27,833 nt of DNA from Flammeovirgaceae bacterium UBA976 (lineage in GTDB: Bacteria; Bacteroidota; Bacteroidia; Cytophagales; Cyclobacteriaceae): assembly GCA_002292365.1 (NCBI GenBank), contig DBBU01000064.1, forward strand, positions 1-27,833, in the 5' to 3' direction. The translations under genes and the position numbers were made by a program. Shown in pieces: positions 8,650-17,215 of this stretch. A model generated the notes under the pieces. It did not search any database and had not been told where the DNA came from. It saw only the letters and a list, made by a program, of their open reading frames with translations. Position 1 is the stretch's first letter, and each line of letters starts with the position of its first letter.

Positions 8650-11093
8650 ATAAAGGAGTCACTTTAATTATTCTGGGTCTCCTACTTTCCACACCCCTCG
8701 AAGCCCAAATATTGACAGTCAAAGACTTAGCCAATGCCTGTCCTATTACTAACGTTACCATTGAAAGTACGCTTTCATTGATTCTCAAAACGGATACTGC
8801 GGGAAAAGCCGATATAGGTCCATTTAAACAAGAAGATGAAATTTGGTTCATTCACCCCAATTATATGGTTTGTCAATTCAGTTATGCAAAATTGGTTGAG
8901 ATGAACTTTATGGTAACCCTTGCAGAAAACTCTTATTCACTAGGTGAAATTGTCGTGTCAGCCAATAAGTTCAATGAAAAACTGAGTGAACTAGGACAAT
9001 CCATCCGAGTAGTAAATGCAAAAGAAATCTCTTTTTTAAATCAGCAAACGACACCTGATCTTTTACAAAGCTCGGGAAATGTATTTGTACAAAAAAGTCA
9101 AATGGGGGGAGGCAGTCCTGTCATAAGAGGGTTTGAAACCAATAAAGTTTTGATGGTTGTTGATGGGGTTCGCATGAACAATGCCATCTATAGGGGTGGA
9201 CACCTTCAAAATTCATTGACCCTAGATAATAATGTCCTAGAAAGATTGGAAATTATTTTAGGTCCCGGCTCAGTCATCTACGGGAGTGATGCGCTCGGTG
9301 GAGTCATGCATTTTTACAGTAAGAATCCCAAGTTATCTGACAATGATACTTTGGAAATCCAGACGCAGCTCCTTGCACAGTATGTCAGTGCCAATAATGC
9401 CAAAACTACTCATTTAGATTTCAACTTTGGATTAAAAAAATTCGCTGCGCTCAGCAGTCTCTCTTTCTCTGATTTTGGTGATTTAAGGCAAGGGGGGCGT
9501 CGCGACCCACAATATCCTAATTTTGGTAAGCGATTGTTTTATGTAGACAGAATCAATGATCAAGATGTCGTCTTAACAAACTCTAATCCAAATATTCAAA
9601 AAAAATCAGGCTATAGACAATATGATTTCCTACAAAAATTTCTTTACCGGCAAAATGATGTAATGAATCACGTCTTGAACTTTCAGTATTCTACTTCTTC
9701 AGATATTCCAAGATATGATCGGCTGACACAAATAAAAAATGATGCACCCCAATATGCGGAATGGTTTTATGGTCCACAAGAAAGATTCTTCAGCTCCTAT
9801 CAATTAGACCTTACGCAGAAGCGAAAGTGGTTTGATCAAGCGAAAATTATTTTAGGATATCAATTCATTGAAGAAAGTCGACATACCCGACCCTTTAATA
9901 ATTCCTTTTTAAAAAATAGAAATGAACAACTCAATATTTACACACTAAACGCTGATTTCGAGAAAAAGAAATTGAAAAATACTTTGAGATATGGATTTGA
10001 TTTTTGGCATAATAAAGTGCGTTCTACCGCCCATCAACAAAATATTATAACCCTTGATCAGATCCCTTTAGATACCCGCTACCCTGATGGAGGATCAACT
10101 ATGGAGAGCTATGCTTTTTACTTTACCCATTCCTACAAATTAAATGATCAATGGATTTTGAATGAGGGATTGCGTATCAACTATATTGGACTGGAAGCTC
10201 ATTTCAATGATAAAACTTTTTTTCCTTTTGACTTTGATCAGGTAACTCAAGCCCATACCGCCCTCAATGGAAATTTAAGCTTGGTTTATAATTCGAAAAA
10301 TAATTGGCGGGTCATGCTCGCTGGCTCTTCCGGATTTCGAGCCCCAAATATCGATGATCTCAGTAAAGTATTCGATTCATCTCCTGGAAATGTTGTTGTT
10401 CCCAATCCTGAGCTTGCCCCTGAATATACCTACAATCTAGAGCTTGGTATTTCGAAACGATGGTTAGGGAAAATCCATTTTGGTTTAAATACTTATTACA
10501 CTTGGTATCAGAATGCCATTACCATACAAAAAGTAACTACTGAAGATAATCAGACAAGTAGTCCACTTACAGAATCAGCCGAATCTTTAGTCTTGTATGA
10601 TGAAACCCTCAGTGAGGCGTATCACAATGCCAATGCCAAAAAAGCCTTTATTTATGGATTCAGTGGACTGTTAAATGTTGACCTTACCCATCAACTGAAA
10701 TTTAGTCATTCCATGACCTACACTTTTGGTCGAATAGTCAATGATCCGGGACACTCTCCCTTAGATCATATCTCACCCCTATTTGGTCGGTCCAGTATTG
10801 ATTTACAAATAAGAAAATTCATAGGCTCCTTTTTTATGGTATTTAATGGTGATAAAAAATCTAAAGATTATAACCTCTCCGGTGAGGATAATGAGTTATT
10901 TTCAGTAGATCCAATTAATGGATTTATGCCTAAATGGGTGACTTTAAATTTAAATACTTCCTACTCGTTAAATGAACAAATACAATTCCAATTGAGCTTT
11001 AATAATATCTTAGATACAAACTACCGTCAATTTGCTTCCAACATCAGTGCGGGAGGTAGGAATATTTCTTTGACCTTCAGAGGTTCCTTTTAA
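8646..11093 (+). CDS. TonB-dependent outer membrane receptor (hemoglobin/heme-type family)
   Basis: The 815-residue protein has a signal peptide (M-N-K-G-V-T-L-I-I-L-G-L-L-L, ending E-A-Q), a short degenerate carboxypeptidase-regulatory-like N-terminal region, a plug from about residue 95 to 220 (V-I-R-G-F-E-x-N-K-V-L-M-V-V-D-G-V, then G-P-G-S-V-I-Y-G-S-D-A-L-G-G-V), and a 22-stranded-barrel-like remainder ending in F. The plug resembles the hemoglobin/heme receptor (HmuR/HemR) type. An F-R-A-P box at residues 564-567 and an N-P-E-L box near 585 match that family, but the stretch between them lacks the histidine that classic heme receptors carry. The ligand is therefore uncertain; iron complexes or other substrates are possible. 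Expression depends on TonB-ExbBD elsewhere. It starts inside the ATGA of the msrA stop. Confidence 0.91.
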   Translation: MNKGVTLIILGLLLSTPLEAQILTVKDLANACPITNVTIESTLSLILKTDTAGKADIGPFKQEDEIWFIHPNYMVCQFSYAKLVEMNFMVTLAENSYSLGEIVVSANKFNEKLSELGQSIRVVNAKEISFLNQQTTPDLLQSSGNVFVQKSQMGGGSPVIRGFETNKVLMVVDGVRMNNAIYRGGHLQNSLTLDNNVLERLEIILGPGSVIYGSDALGGVMHFYSKNPKLSDNDTLEIQTQLLAQYVSANNAKTTHLDFNFGLKKFAALSSLSFSDFGDLRQGGRRDPQYPNFGKRLFYVDRINDQDVVLTNSNPNIQKKSGYRQYDFLQKFLYRQNDVMNHVLNFQYSTSSDIPRYDRLTQIKNDAPQYAEWFYGPQERFFSSYQLDLTQKRKWFDQAKIILGYQFIEESRHTRPFNNSFLKNRNEQLNIYTLNADFEKKKLKNTLRYGFDFWHNKVRSTAHQQNIITLDQIPLDTRYPDGGSTMESYAFYFTHSYKLNDQWILNEGLRINYIGLEAHFNDKTFFPFDFDQVTQAHTALNGNLSLVYNSKNNWRVMLAGSSGFRAPNIDDLSKVFDSSPGNVVVPNPELAPEYTYNLELGISKRWLGKIHFGLNTYYTWYQNAITIQKVTTEDNQTSSPLTESAESLVLYDETLSEAYHNANAKKAFIYGFSGLLNVDLTHQLKFSHSMTYTFGRIVNDPGHSPLDHISPLFGRSSIDLQIRKFIGSFFMVFNGDKKSKDYNLSGEDNELFSVDPINGFMPKWVTLNLNTSYSLNEQIQFQLSFNNILDTNYRQFASNISAGGRNISLTFRGSF

Positions 11094-11150
11094 AGTAGAA
11101 AAAAAAGACTCTAATAGGGATTTCGGTGGCTATATTAGTTAGTAAAAACC

Positions 11151-11724
11151 TTATAGATTAGACAATTCCCAACCCTTTCGATAAAGCTTAGTTACGAATT
11201 GATTGGCCTCCACATTTCTTTGTAAACATCCACGACATTGCATTGAACTCCAGAAGAATATCCTAACTGCAGGGCTTTATGATATGCATCAAACAAATAA
11301 CAGCCCATATCTCCCAATGAACCTGTTCCATATTCCCAAAACACCCTCCAATTAAAAGGATGTAATCCCGGTATAAAGAGCCTTTTGGTCGCGAGGCCCA
11401 ACCATAAATCCCAGTCCAATTTTACAGGTTTTTCATTTTCATTGGCGAATGGCATCTAGATGGCTTGAGACCAAACTAGTCGATTCGTCAAAATTTGAAC
11501 TTTTTCAATCCTTATAATTTTTTGATCTTGGACCTATTGTTTCAATCGGACCACTCCTTGATTGGATCCTCCTTGATTACCCATTTGGGTAACAATATTA
11601 TATTTTTCTGTAGTTTAAGTGAGTAAAAGTGCCTCTGAGATGGGATATTAATAGTTTTTGCACATATATATGCTTACCGCGAAACATCACACTTTGCACT
11701 ATTAAGGTGTGCGTATGATATGGG
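11151..11724 (-). pseudogene. Decayed Gfo/Idh/MocA oxidoreductase remnant (internal deletion, frameshifts, stop)
   Basis: Minus-strand translation aligns with the intact oxidoreductase at 14541-16001 in pieces. In order: H-T-H...M-F-R-G-K-H-I-Y-V-Q-K (matching H-V-H...M-E-S-G-K-H-V-Y-V-Q-K); after a frame change, I-S-E-A-L-L-L-T, an in-frame TAA, then Y-N-I-V-T-Q-M-G-N-Q-G-G-S; after a further break, W-D-L-W-L-G-L-A and H-P-F-N-W-R-V-F-W-E-Y-G-T-G-S-L-G-D-M-G-C. The last piece is joined out of frame to the C-terminal segment E-A-N-Q-F-V, then Y-R-K-G-W-E, which the intact copy has at its very end. About 180 residues are missing between MW and EANQ. Identity is moderate, so it is a diverged paralogue rather than a recent copy. 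The 87-residue open frame at 11192-11455 is only part of this remnant. Confidence 0.85.
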
Positions 11725-11755
11725 AAATGAATCGTAAAACTAAAGGACCACCGCT

Positions 11756-14374
11756 TTATAATATAAACCTATAAGTGGCCTTGATTAAAAACGTGTTGTT
11801 GAGTTGCTGATCAAAGATCTGATAGCGCAAACTCTGACCCAGCTCACTCATCGGATCATCTAACCCCGTAATTCCTTGAGACCAAACAAAATACAGTTCA
11901 GATCCAGGCACATATTCCCATCTTACCACTAAATTGGATCTGAATTGCACATATGAAAAATCAGGATTCTCAAAGGTGAAATCAGCCCTCCCATCTTCAT
12001 CCTGATCAATAGAGAAAATACCATCACTGATGCTGATCTGCTGCTCCGAATAAAGCTGAATACGCTCATCTAATTTTTCAGCACTTGCCTTTTTTACATA
12101 ATTAAAATCATCATAAATACCTCTTGAAATGAACGGCTGTCCATAATATTGCAGTGTCAGATTTGGATTGATGTTGTAATTAACCCTTAAAGAGGTCGAC
12201 CATGTCACCTGATCAATAGCGGCCAAAATATAAAAATTCTTTTTAAGGAAATTTCCTTGGGTTACATACTGGGTCTTACTTGGGGCATTTCTATAGGAAG
12301 TTTCCAACGATAGTCTCAAGGCATTAACAAGTTGATATCCCATTGAGATGGAATAGCGGGTAAATGAAAAATTATTTTCCACTGCTTGACTTTTCCCTAT
12401 CCTTATATTCACATTATATTTTTTCCTTCGATCACTACCTGCTGACAAGAATATTCCATTTTCTTCAGAAAAGCGCCACCTTGGTCCCCCCCGCAAATAG
12501 GTATTGATATTGATCAAAGGCTTATGAATGATATAAACACCCGCTTCCCAATTGTTTTTGAAATTAACATCGCCTTTAAAATTAAATTGTAAGCGATTCA
12601 AATTCCCTTCAAAATCATATGTGGTATATTGACCTAAATTGATTGAGGTACTTCTGTACCAGTCTGTAGGTGTTTGAAATTGTCCTGTCAAATTTAAGTA
12701 TTGACGAATTATATCTGCCTGGCGCAAAAATCCAATGTCATTAAGTTCTAGTTCTGGGGAGCGCCAAATGAATCCCCCATCGTATAACCAAATGCCTGTT
12801 GCCTTCCCTATCTCTAATTTACCTCCTGTACCTGTAAGCATTGTACGACTCGTATCTAACGCTACATGTGAAGCATCTGAGCGGTTAAAAAGATGGGTGA
12901 TATCGGATTGAGTAGCAGAAATGGCTTCTTTGGATCCCTGAACATTGCTAGCTACAAAATTTCCTGTCAGATAATATTTTCTATCCTGCCAATTGTGCTT
13001 GAAATCTACACCTCCTGAATAGGCTACCTCTCTTAAAAATTGAAAATTGGCTCCCAAATCCCGATGGGTAGCCGTGATCATGGCACCAACATAAGACATC
13101 CTACTATTAAAATCTTTTTGTGCGCGGCCCACCAAGTAATTGGTCATGGGCTCAACCTGTTGTTTAGATTCCTCACCATTATCAATGATTTTGGCATACA
13201 TGTTATCCGTGACCGTCTCTAACAATCCCAAAGACCACCCGTTTTTAGTTTTTCCAGAAAGCCTTGCCGCTCCTAAAATAATCGTATTATTCGGTTGATC
13301 TACATAGGCATCCGCAGTTCCTGACGCAGAACCCTGAGGACTTCTTCCTATCCGCCTACTATAAAACAAATTGTCGGAACCATTAGCAAATTGGAAATCA
13401 AAGATATTTTTATTTTCTACAAAAAAGGGGCGTCTTTCATTGAAAAATATTTGAAACCCATCCAAGGCAATAGCTCCGGGATCCGCTTCCACTTGACCAA
13501 AATCTGGATTTACAGTCAAATCGAGAGTCAAATCGTTGGTTACTCCTATTTTAGCATCGATACCCCCATTAAATCCTAGGTCTTTTCCATCCCTAAATGG
13601 GTTACCAGACTCACTTGCATAGGTGTCATATTTAGTAACTACAAAAGGTTGTATTTCCATCTGATGCTGAGCCTTAATATTCTTGAGTCCTTGAAATGTA
13701 CCGGACTCACTAATCCAACCTGCACTGTTTTGTGGGATTCGATCCCAAACTGACATCTCTTGTTCTCTGAACAAATTTCTTGCCACTTGCAATCCCCATA
13801 ATTGCTCCGCTGATTTTCCAAATTTCAATTGGCTAAACGGAATTTTCATTTCTGCATTCCATCCTAGAGAATGAATGGTTGTGGCTACATACCAAATAGG
13901 ATTCCAACTATCATCATCATTATTCCCATTTTCAGTAACAAAGGCATCACCTTTTACGCCCGAAGCACTGACTCTAAAGACAAAAGCCGTTCTTTTATCA
14001 AAATAACTATCGAAACCTATAGCGACCCAATCTCCCTGTATATTATCTCGTCTAGATAACCGTTTTACGATCTTGTCGGGTTCAGCATCTAAACACTGTA
14101 TAGCTACATACAAAAAATTATCATCGTAAACCAACTTAAATTGAGTAGGTTGGGCGGGAACTGTATTCTCATCAGGTCCTGCCTCGACAAAATCCCCTTC
14201 CCAAGCAATATCACCCCAAAGGGCTTCATCAAATCTCCCGTCAATTTCTGGAGCTTCTGTTCCCATTATGGCATGGGTAACATAGCTTCTTTTATCCTGA
14301 ACGACATCTTGAGCAGCAACAGTAAATACTGGAAAAAATATACTAAATAGTATTACGTTTTTAATCTTCTTCAT
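11756..14374 (-). CDS. CBM9-like / DUF5916 outer-membrane protein
   Basis: The product of about 872 residues carries a signal peptide (MKKIKNVILFSIFFPVF, then T-V-A-A-Q-D). Residues of about 35 to 200 form a carbohydrate-binding family 9-like domain (P-E-I-D-G-R-F-D-E-A-L-W opening, then Y-D-D-N-F-L-Y-V-A-I-Q). The remainder is the DUF5916 region, rich in alternating aromatic strands, which suggests a beta-barrel anchored in the outer membrane (T-Y-R-F-I-L at the C-terminus). The ATG at 14374 begins the signal peptide; a GTG at 14383 would lie inside the strong GAGGTGG site just upstream. DUF5916 proteins are common in Bacteroidota and of unknown function. It is encoded 166 bp downstream of the oxidoreductase gene on the same strand and may be co-transcribed. 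Confidence 0.86.
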   Translation of the reverse strand: MKKIKNVILFSIFFPVFTVAAQDVVQDKRSYVTHAIMGTEAPEIDGRFDEALWGDIAWEGDFVEAGPDENTVPAQPTQFKLVYDDNFLYVAIQCLDAEPDKIVKRLSRRDNIQGDWVAIGFDSYFDKRTAFVFRVSASGVKGDAFVTENGNNDDDSWNPIWYVATTIHSLGWNAEMKIPFSQLKFGKSAEQLWGLQVARNLFREQEMSVWDRIPQNSAGWISESGTFQGLKNIKAQHQMEIQPFVVTKYDTYASESGNPFRDGKDLGFNGGIDAKIGVTNDLTLDLTVNPDFGQVEADPGAIALDGFQIFFNERRPFFVENKNIFDFQFANGSDNLFYSRRIGRSPQGSASGTADAYVDQPNNTIILGAARLSGKTKNGWSLGLLETVTDNMYAKIIDNGEESKQQVEPMTNYLVGRAQKDFNSRMSYVGAMITATHRDLGANFQFLREVAYSGGVDFKHNWQDRKYYLTGNFVASNVQGSKEAISATQSDITHLFNRSDASHVALDTSRTMLTGTGGKLEIGKATGIWLYDGGFIWRSPELELNDIGFLRQADIIRQYLNLTGQFQTPTDWYRSTSINLGQYTTYDFEGNLNRLQFNFKGDVNFKNNWEAGVYIIHKPLININTYLRGGPRWRFSEENGIFLSAGSDRRKKYNVNIRIGKSQAVENNFSFTRYSISMGYQLVNALRLSLETSYRNAPSKTQYVTQGNFLKKNFYILAAIDQVTWSTSLRVNYNINPNLTLQYYGQPFISRGIYDDFNYVKKASAEKLDERIQLYSEQQISISDGIFSIDQDEDGRADFTFENPDFSYVQFRSNLVVRWEYVPGSELYFVWSQGITGLDDPMSELGQSLRYQIFDQQLNNTFLIKATYRFIL

Positions 14375-14379
14375 TTCAA

Positions 14380-14386
14380 CCACCTC
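14380..14386 (-). promoter_or_regulatory. Strong Shine-Dalgarno-like site for the DUF5916 gene
   Basis: On the minus strand GAGGTGG sits five bases before the ATG at 14374. Most starts in this window have only A-rich upstream sequence, as is usual in Bacteroidota, so a near-consensus anti-16S match is notable and fixes the start of this gene at 14374 rather than at the overlapping GTG. Confidence 0.55.
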
Positions 14387-14540
14387 AATAGCTGTATGAC
14401 TGAACGAAATAGAACAAAAAAGGTTACCTAAAATTTAATAATTTAAAATGACCATTATTCGATTTATTTCTATAAAATTAAAAAGGGATCCCAAACCATA
14501 TAACTTTAGATAATCATTTTAATCCTATTCTTCTCATTTG

Positions 14541-16001
14541 TCACATCTCCCAACCCGATCTGTAGATCCTCCCGACAAATTGATTGGCCTCCTCTAGGTT
14601 GGTAATTCGTGTGTTTTCACCATCCCAAATCAATTTTTTTCTTGCATAGAAAGACATCTTACCCTTGGCGTTTTCTCGCCGAAGCATGTAACTTCGGATG
14701 GCCAAATTTCCCATTAATACAGTCTCCGTCATGGGGCCAGCATAATCAAAAGAGGAAGTCAAGGCTTGGTGCTCACTGCTTTGATAACCTGCCTTACAAG
14801 CATCTATCCATTTGCGCTGATGTCCGTATTCCGGCTCATCGCTCGGTGCTAATTCTGGACCAGAATCCATAGTCCCATCGTTTAAATAAAGTTTGGGCAT
14901 CAATGGTGAGCTGTCATTAATATTGGTAGAGATGATGCCTTTTTCTCCAATCATCAAAACACCATTTGCGCTTCCGGGCCCCCCAATATCATCATTGGCA
15001 GGAATGATTTCTGGATGTGATGGCCTGATACCCCCATCACTCCAAGTCATTTCAATCGGTGATTTACTCTTCTCTGTTGCATCAAAATGCAACGTGGTAA
15101 AAGATGAAGGTGGACATCCTTCAGGAAAGTAATCAGGTGTCCACATGCGAGAATAAACCGTTCCCACGCTGCACTCGGCATCCTTAGGGTATTTCAAACC
15201 CAGCGTTCTGTAAGGAATATCTATTAAATGACATCCCACATCTCCCAAAGCTCCAGTTCCGTAATCCCACCAACCCCTCCAATTGAATGGATGCATATTA
15301 GGAGTATAAGGTTTGTCCGGTGCAGGACCGAGCCATAGATCCCAATTCAAATCTGCAGGCTTAGCAGAGGGATCTACAGCAGGCATTTTTATACCTTGTG
15401 GCCATACCGGACGATTGGTCCAAATTTGGACCTTTGAAATCTTGCCAATGACGTCCGAATTTACCCAACCCTGAACGGTCTGCAACAATGGGTTAGATCC
15501 ACCTTGATTACCCATTTGAGTAACTACTTTTTGTTTCCTGGCCATTTCGGTCAGTATCCGGGCTTCTCTTATATTGTGAGTAATTGGTTTTTGAACATAT
15601 ACATGTTTGCCACTCTCCATAGCATGAGCAGCAGCCACACCATGAACATGATCAGGAGTAGAAATCGTAACAGCATCCAAATCTTTTTCCTTATCCAACA
15701 TCTCTCTGAAGTCAGCATAGCGCTTAGCTTTTGGAAATTTTTTGGCTGTTGCTGCTGCGCTTCCAGAAAAATCTACATCACACAAGGCACCTACTCGAGC
15801 ACTACCATTGCGAGCGGCATTTGAAATGTCACTTGCCCCCTTACCACCCGATCCAATCGCAGCAATATTGAGTTGGTCACTGGGTGCTATGAAACCCTTA
15901 CCTCCCAAAACATGGCGTGGGAGAATATTAATGGCGGATAAGGCCAGACCACTCTTAACAAAAGATCTTCTGGATTTCAAACTGATTTTCTCTTTTTTCA
16001 T
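14541..16001 (-). CDS. Tat-exported Gfo/Idh/MocA family oxidoreductase
   Basis: The 486-residue product has a twin-arginine signal, S-R-R-S-F-V-K-S-G at residues 10-18 followed by a hydrophobic stretch, so it is folded with its nucleotide cofactor before export to the periplasm. The Rossmann region holds A-I-G-S-G-G-K-G around residues 48-55; the family EKP motif is V-Q-K-P at about 136-139, as in the subgroup common in Bacteroidota, Planctomycetes and Verrucomicrobia. H-P-F-N-W-R near residue 240 and G-D-x-G-C-H-x-x-D near 253-261 form the likely substrate and catalytic region. Substrates in this subgroup are typically sugars or glycosides, not determinable here. The ATG at 16001 is preferred because it starts the Tat signal and follows AGGAAA; an upstream in-frame start at 16055 adds an unrelated 18 residues. 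A decayed paralogue lies downstream at 11151-11724. Confidence 0.9.
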   Translation of the reverse strand: MKKEKISLKSRRSFVKSGLALSAINILPRHVLGGKGFIAPSDQLNIAAIGSGGKGASDISNAARNGSARVGALCDVDFSGSAAATAKKFPKAKRYADFREMLDKEKDLDAVTISTPDHVHGVAAAHAMESGKHVYVQKPITHNIREARILTEMARKQKVVTQMGNQGGSNPLLQTVQGWVNSDVIGKISKVQIWTNRPVWPQGIKMPAVDPSAKPADLNWDLWLGPAPDKPYTPNMHPFNWRGWWDYGTGALGDVGCHLIDIPYRTLGLKYPKDAECSVGTVYSRMWTPDYFPEGCPPSSFTTLHFDATEKSKSPIEMTWSDGGIRPSHPEIIPANDDIGGPGSANGVLMIGEKGIISTNINDSSPLMPKLYLNDGTMDSGPELAPSDEPEYGHQRKWIDACKAGYQSSEHQALTSSFDYAGPMTETVLMGNLAIRSYMLRRENAKGKMSFYARKKLIWDGENTRITNLEEANQFVGRIYRSGWEM

Positions 16002-16118
16002 AATATTTCCTTTTCTCAATTTCAAGATAAGAAATAAATTAGTTCTAAAAAACAAATAAAAATAGTATAAATTAAAAGTTCATTATTTCACGGCAAGACC
16101 TTTTAAAAAATTAACTTT

Positions 16119-16340
16119 TCATTTTCCATTTTGGATAGGTTCGGTATTGGGCATCATTTTATTCAATACGAAATAAACAGGACAGAATTTGGTAAAAGGA
16201 CTTACGATTTGCAGTCCAGCCACCGCTATGGTAATCCAACCAAAACTTAAATTAATATAATTGGCCAATAAAACACTGCTGAGATAGAGAATCCCAACTA
16301 TTCCGTCGTGTAATCTTATTTTTGATATGTTTTTATCCAT
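16119..16340 (-). CDS. DUF2892 family small membrane protein
   Basis: The 73-residue protein has two hydrophobic segments, roughly residues 13-30 (G-I-V-G-I-L-Y-L-S-S-V-L-L-A) and 33-48 (F-G-W-I-T-I-A-V-A-G-L-Q-I-V), then C-P-V-Y-F-V-L, which is the signature of the DUF2892/YgaP-like membrane family. In other bacteria these domains accompany rhodanese domains and sulfur handling, but none is present here. It follows the Crp/Fnr gene on the same strand after 77 bp, and overlapping inverted repeats occupy the leader immediately before its ATG (16342-16377). Function is unknown; regulation by the adjacent Crp/Fnr protein is plausible but inferred. Confidence 0.82.
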   Translation of the reverse strand: MDKNISKIRLHDGIVGILYLSSVLLANYINLSFGWITIAVAGLQIVSPFTKFCPVYFVLNKMMPNTEPIQNGK

Positions 16341-16341
16341 G

Positions 16342-16377
16342 ATTATTGTTGATTATTTGAAACAATAATAATCAACA
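16342..16377 (-). promoter_or_regulatory. Two overlapping inverted repeats in the DUF2892 leader
   Basis: An 11-bp perfect inverted repeat pairs 16347-16357 with 16367-16377 (9-nt loop). A second 9-bp perfect repeat pairs 16342-16350 with 16361-16369. The two share bases 16347-16350 and 16367-16369, so both cannot form at once. They lie 2 to 37 bases before the DUF2892 ATG. They could be a Crp/Fnr-type operator or mutually exclusive hairpins over the ribosome landing site; AT-rich composition makes chance possible. Confidence 0.4.
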
Positions 16378-16417
16378 TTTTTGTATAAATTTTGCATCAT
16401 ATGTTACATAGCAGTCA

Positions 16418-17035
16418 TTAAATTAAAATGATTTTACCTCTTCTTAGTATAATCACTTTTTCTTGTTCCATTTTTTTCAAAACTCTCGAAATCACTACTC
16501 TCGTCGTACCAAATTCATTTGCAATGACTTGATGGGTAATAGGTATTTCATTGGTATTTAAAAGCCTACACTTATTTTTAAAAAAGGCTTTCAAACGACC
16601 TTCAATTTTAGTTAAACTAGCTTCTTTTAATTTATCTAAAAGAATTTCATAGTTATGAATATATGTTTTCACTACAAACTTCTGCCATGAGGGGTATTTA
16701 AATTGCCAACTATTCATGATTTCGCGGGGGATCAATAGCAGTGATGAATCTAATTCTGCCACTGCAAAAACCCTACTTTTATGATCTGAGAAAATAGTGA
16801 AATACGAAAACATGCAAGCCTCTTTTTCCTTGATGTAGTACAAGGTCATTTCTCGATCTTTTTCATAATCCTTATGAAAAACCCTAATGGATCCTTTCAT
16901 CAGGAATGGAATCAGATCCATGTCATCCCCCTCCTTTACGATAGAAGTCCCCTTGGAAACGCTTAGCTCTTGAGCATGCGCTCCTATTTCCTCTAGGAGT
17001 GGTTGCTCTAGGGGTAAGTCAATTGAATTTTTCAT
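16418..17035 (-). CDS. Crp/Fnr family transcriptional regulator
   Basis: The 205-residue protein has an N-terminal cyclic-nucleotide-binding-like beta-roll (about residues 20-110; K-E-G-D-D-M-D-L-I-P-F-L-M-K-G-S-I-R-V), a long dimerisation helix (about 120-150), and a C-terminal winged helix with the recognition helix within F-G-T-T-R-V-V-I-S-R-V-L-K-K-M. No cysteine cluster for an FNR-type iron-sulfur site is seen, and the phosphate-binding R-S of cAMP-binding CRP is not evident, so the effector is unknown. It is divergent from the decayed sialidase across about 180 bp and lies upstream of the DUF2892 gene, the most likely local target. Confidence 0.92.
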   Translation of the reverse strand: MKNSIDLPLEQPLLEEIGAHAQELSVSKGTSIVKEGDDMDLIPFLMKGSIRVFHKDYEKDREMTLYYIKEKEACMFSYFTIFSDHKSRVFAVAELDSSLLLIPREIMNSWQFKYPSWQKFVVKTYIHNYEILLDKLKEASLTKIEGRLKAFFKNKCRLLNTNEIPITHQVIANEFGTTRVVISRVLKKMEQEKVIILRRGKIILI

Positions 17036-17215
17036 TTATCTGCTTTTTTTTGTTGTGAAAAGAATCAAATGGCTATTTTGAATAAAAGCCCTCTTTAAAA
17101 AAATCTATGAAACAAATATCGCTCCCCCATTGGAGGAATTAAAAATGCCTGCATTCTTTTTAAAATTAATAAAATTATCACCAATTTTAAAATAATGATA
17201 AAGTAGTTATCTTAT

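Noticed and set aside
11111..11138. CTAATA...TATTAG as a terminator after the TonB receptor
   Set aside because: Only six paired bases, a long loop and no T-run; too weak to call.
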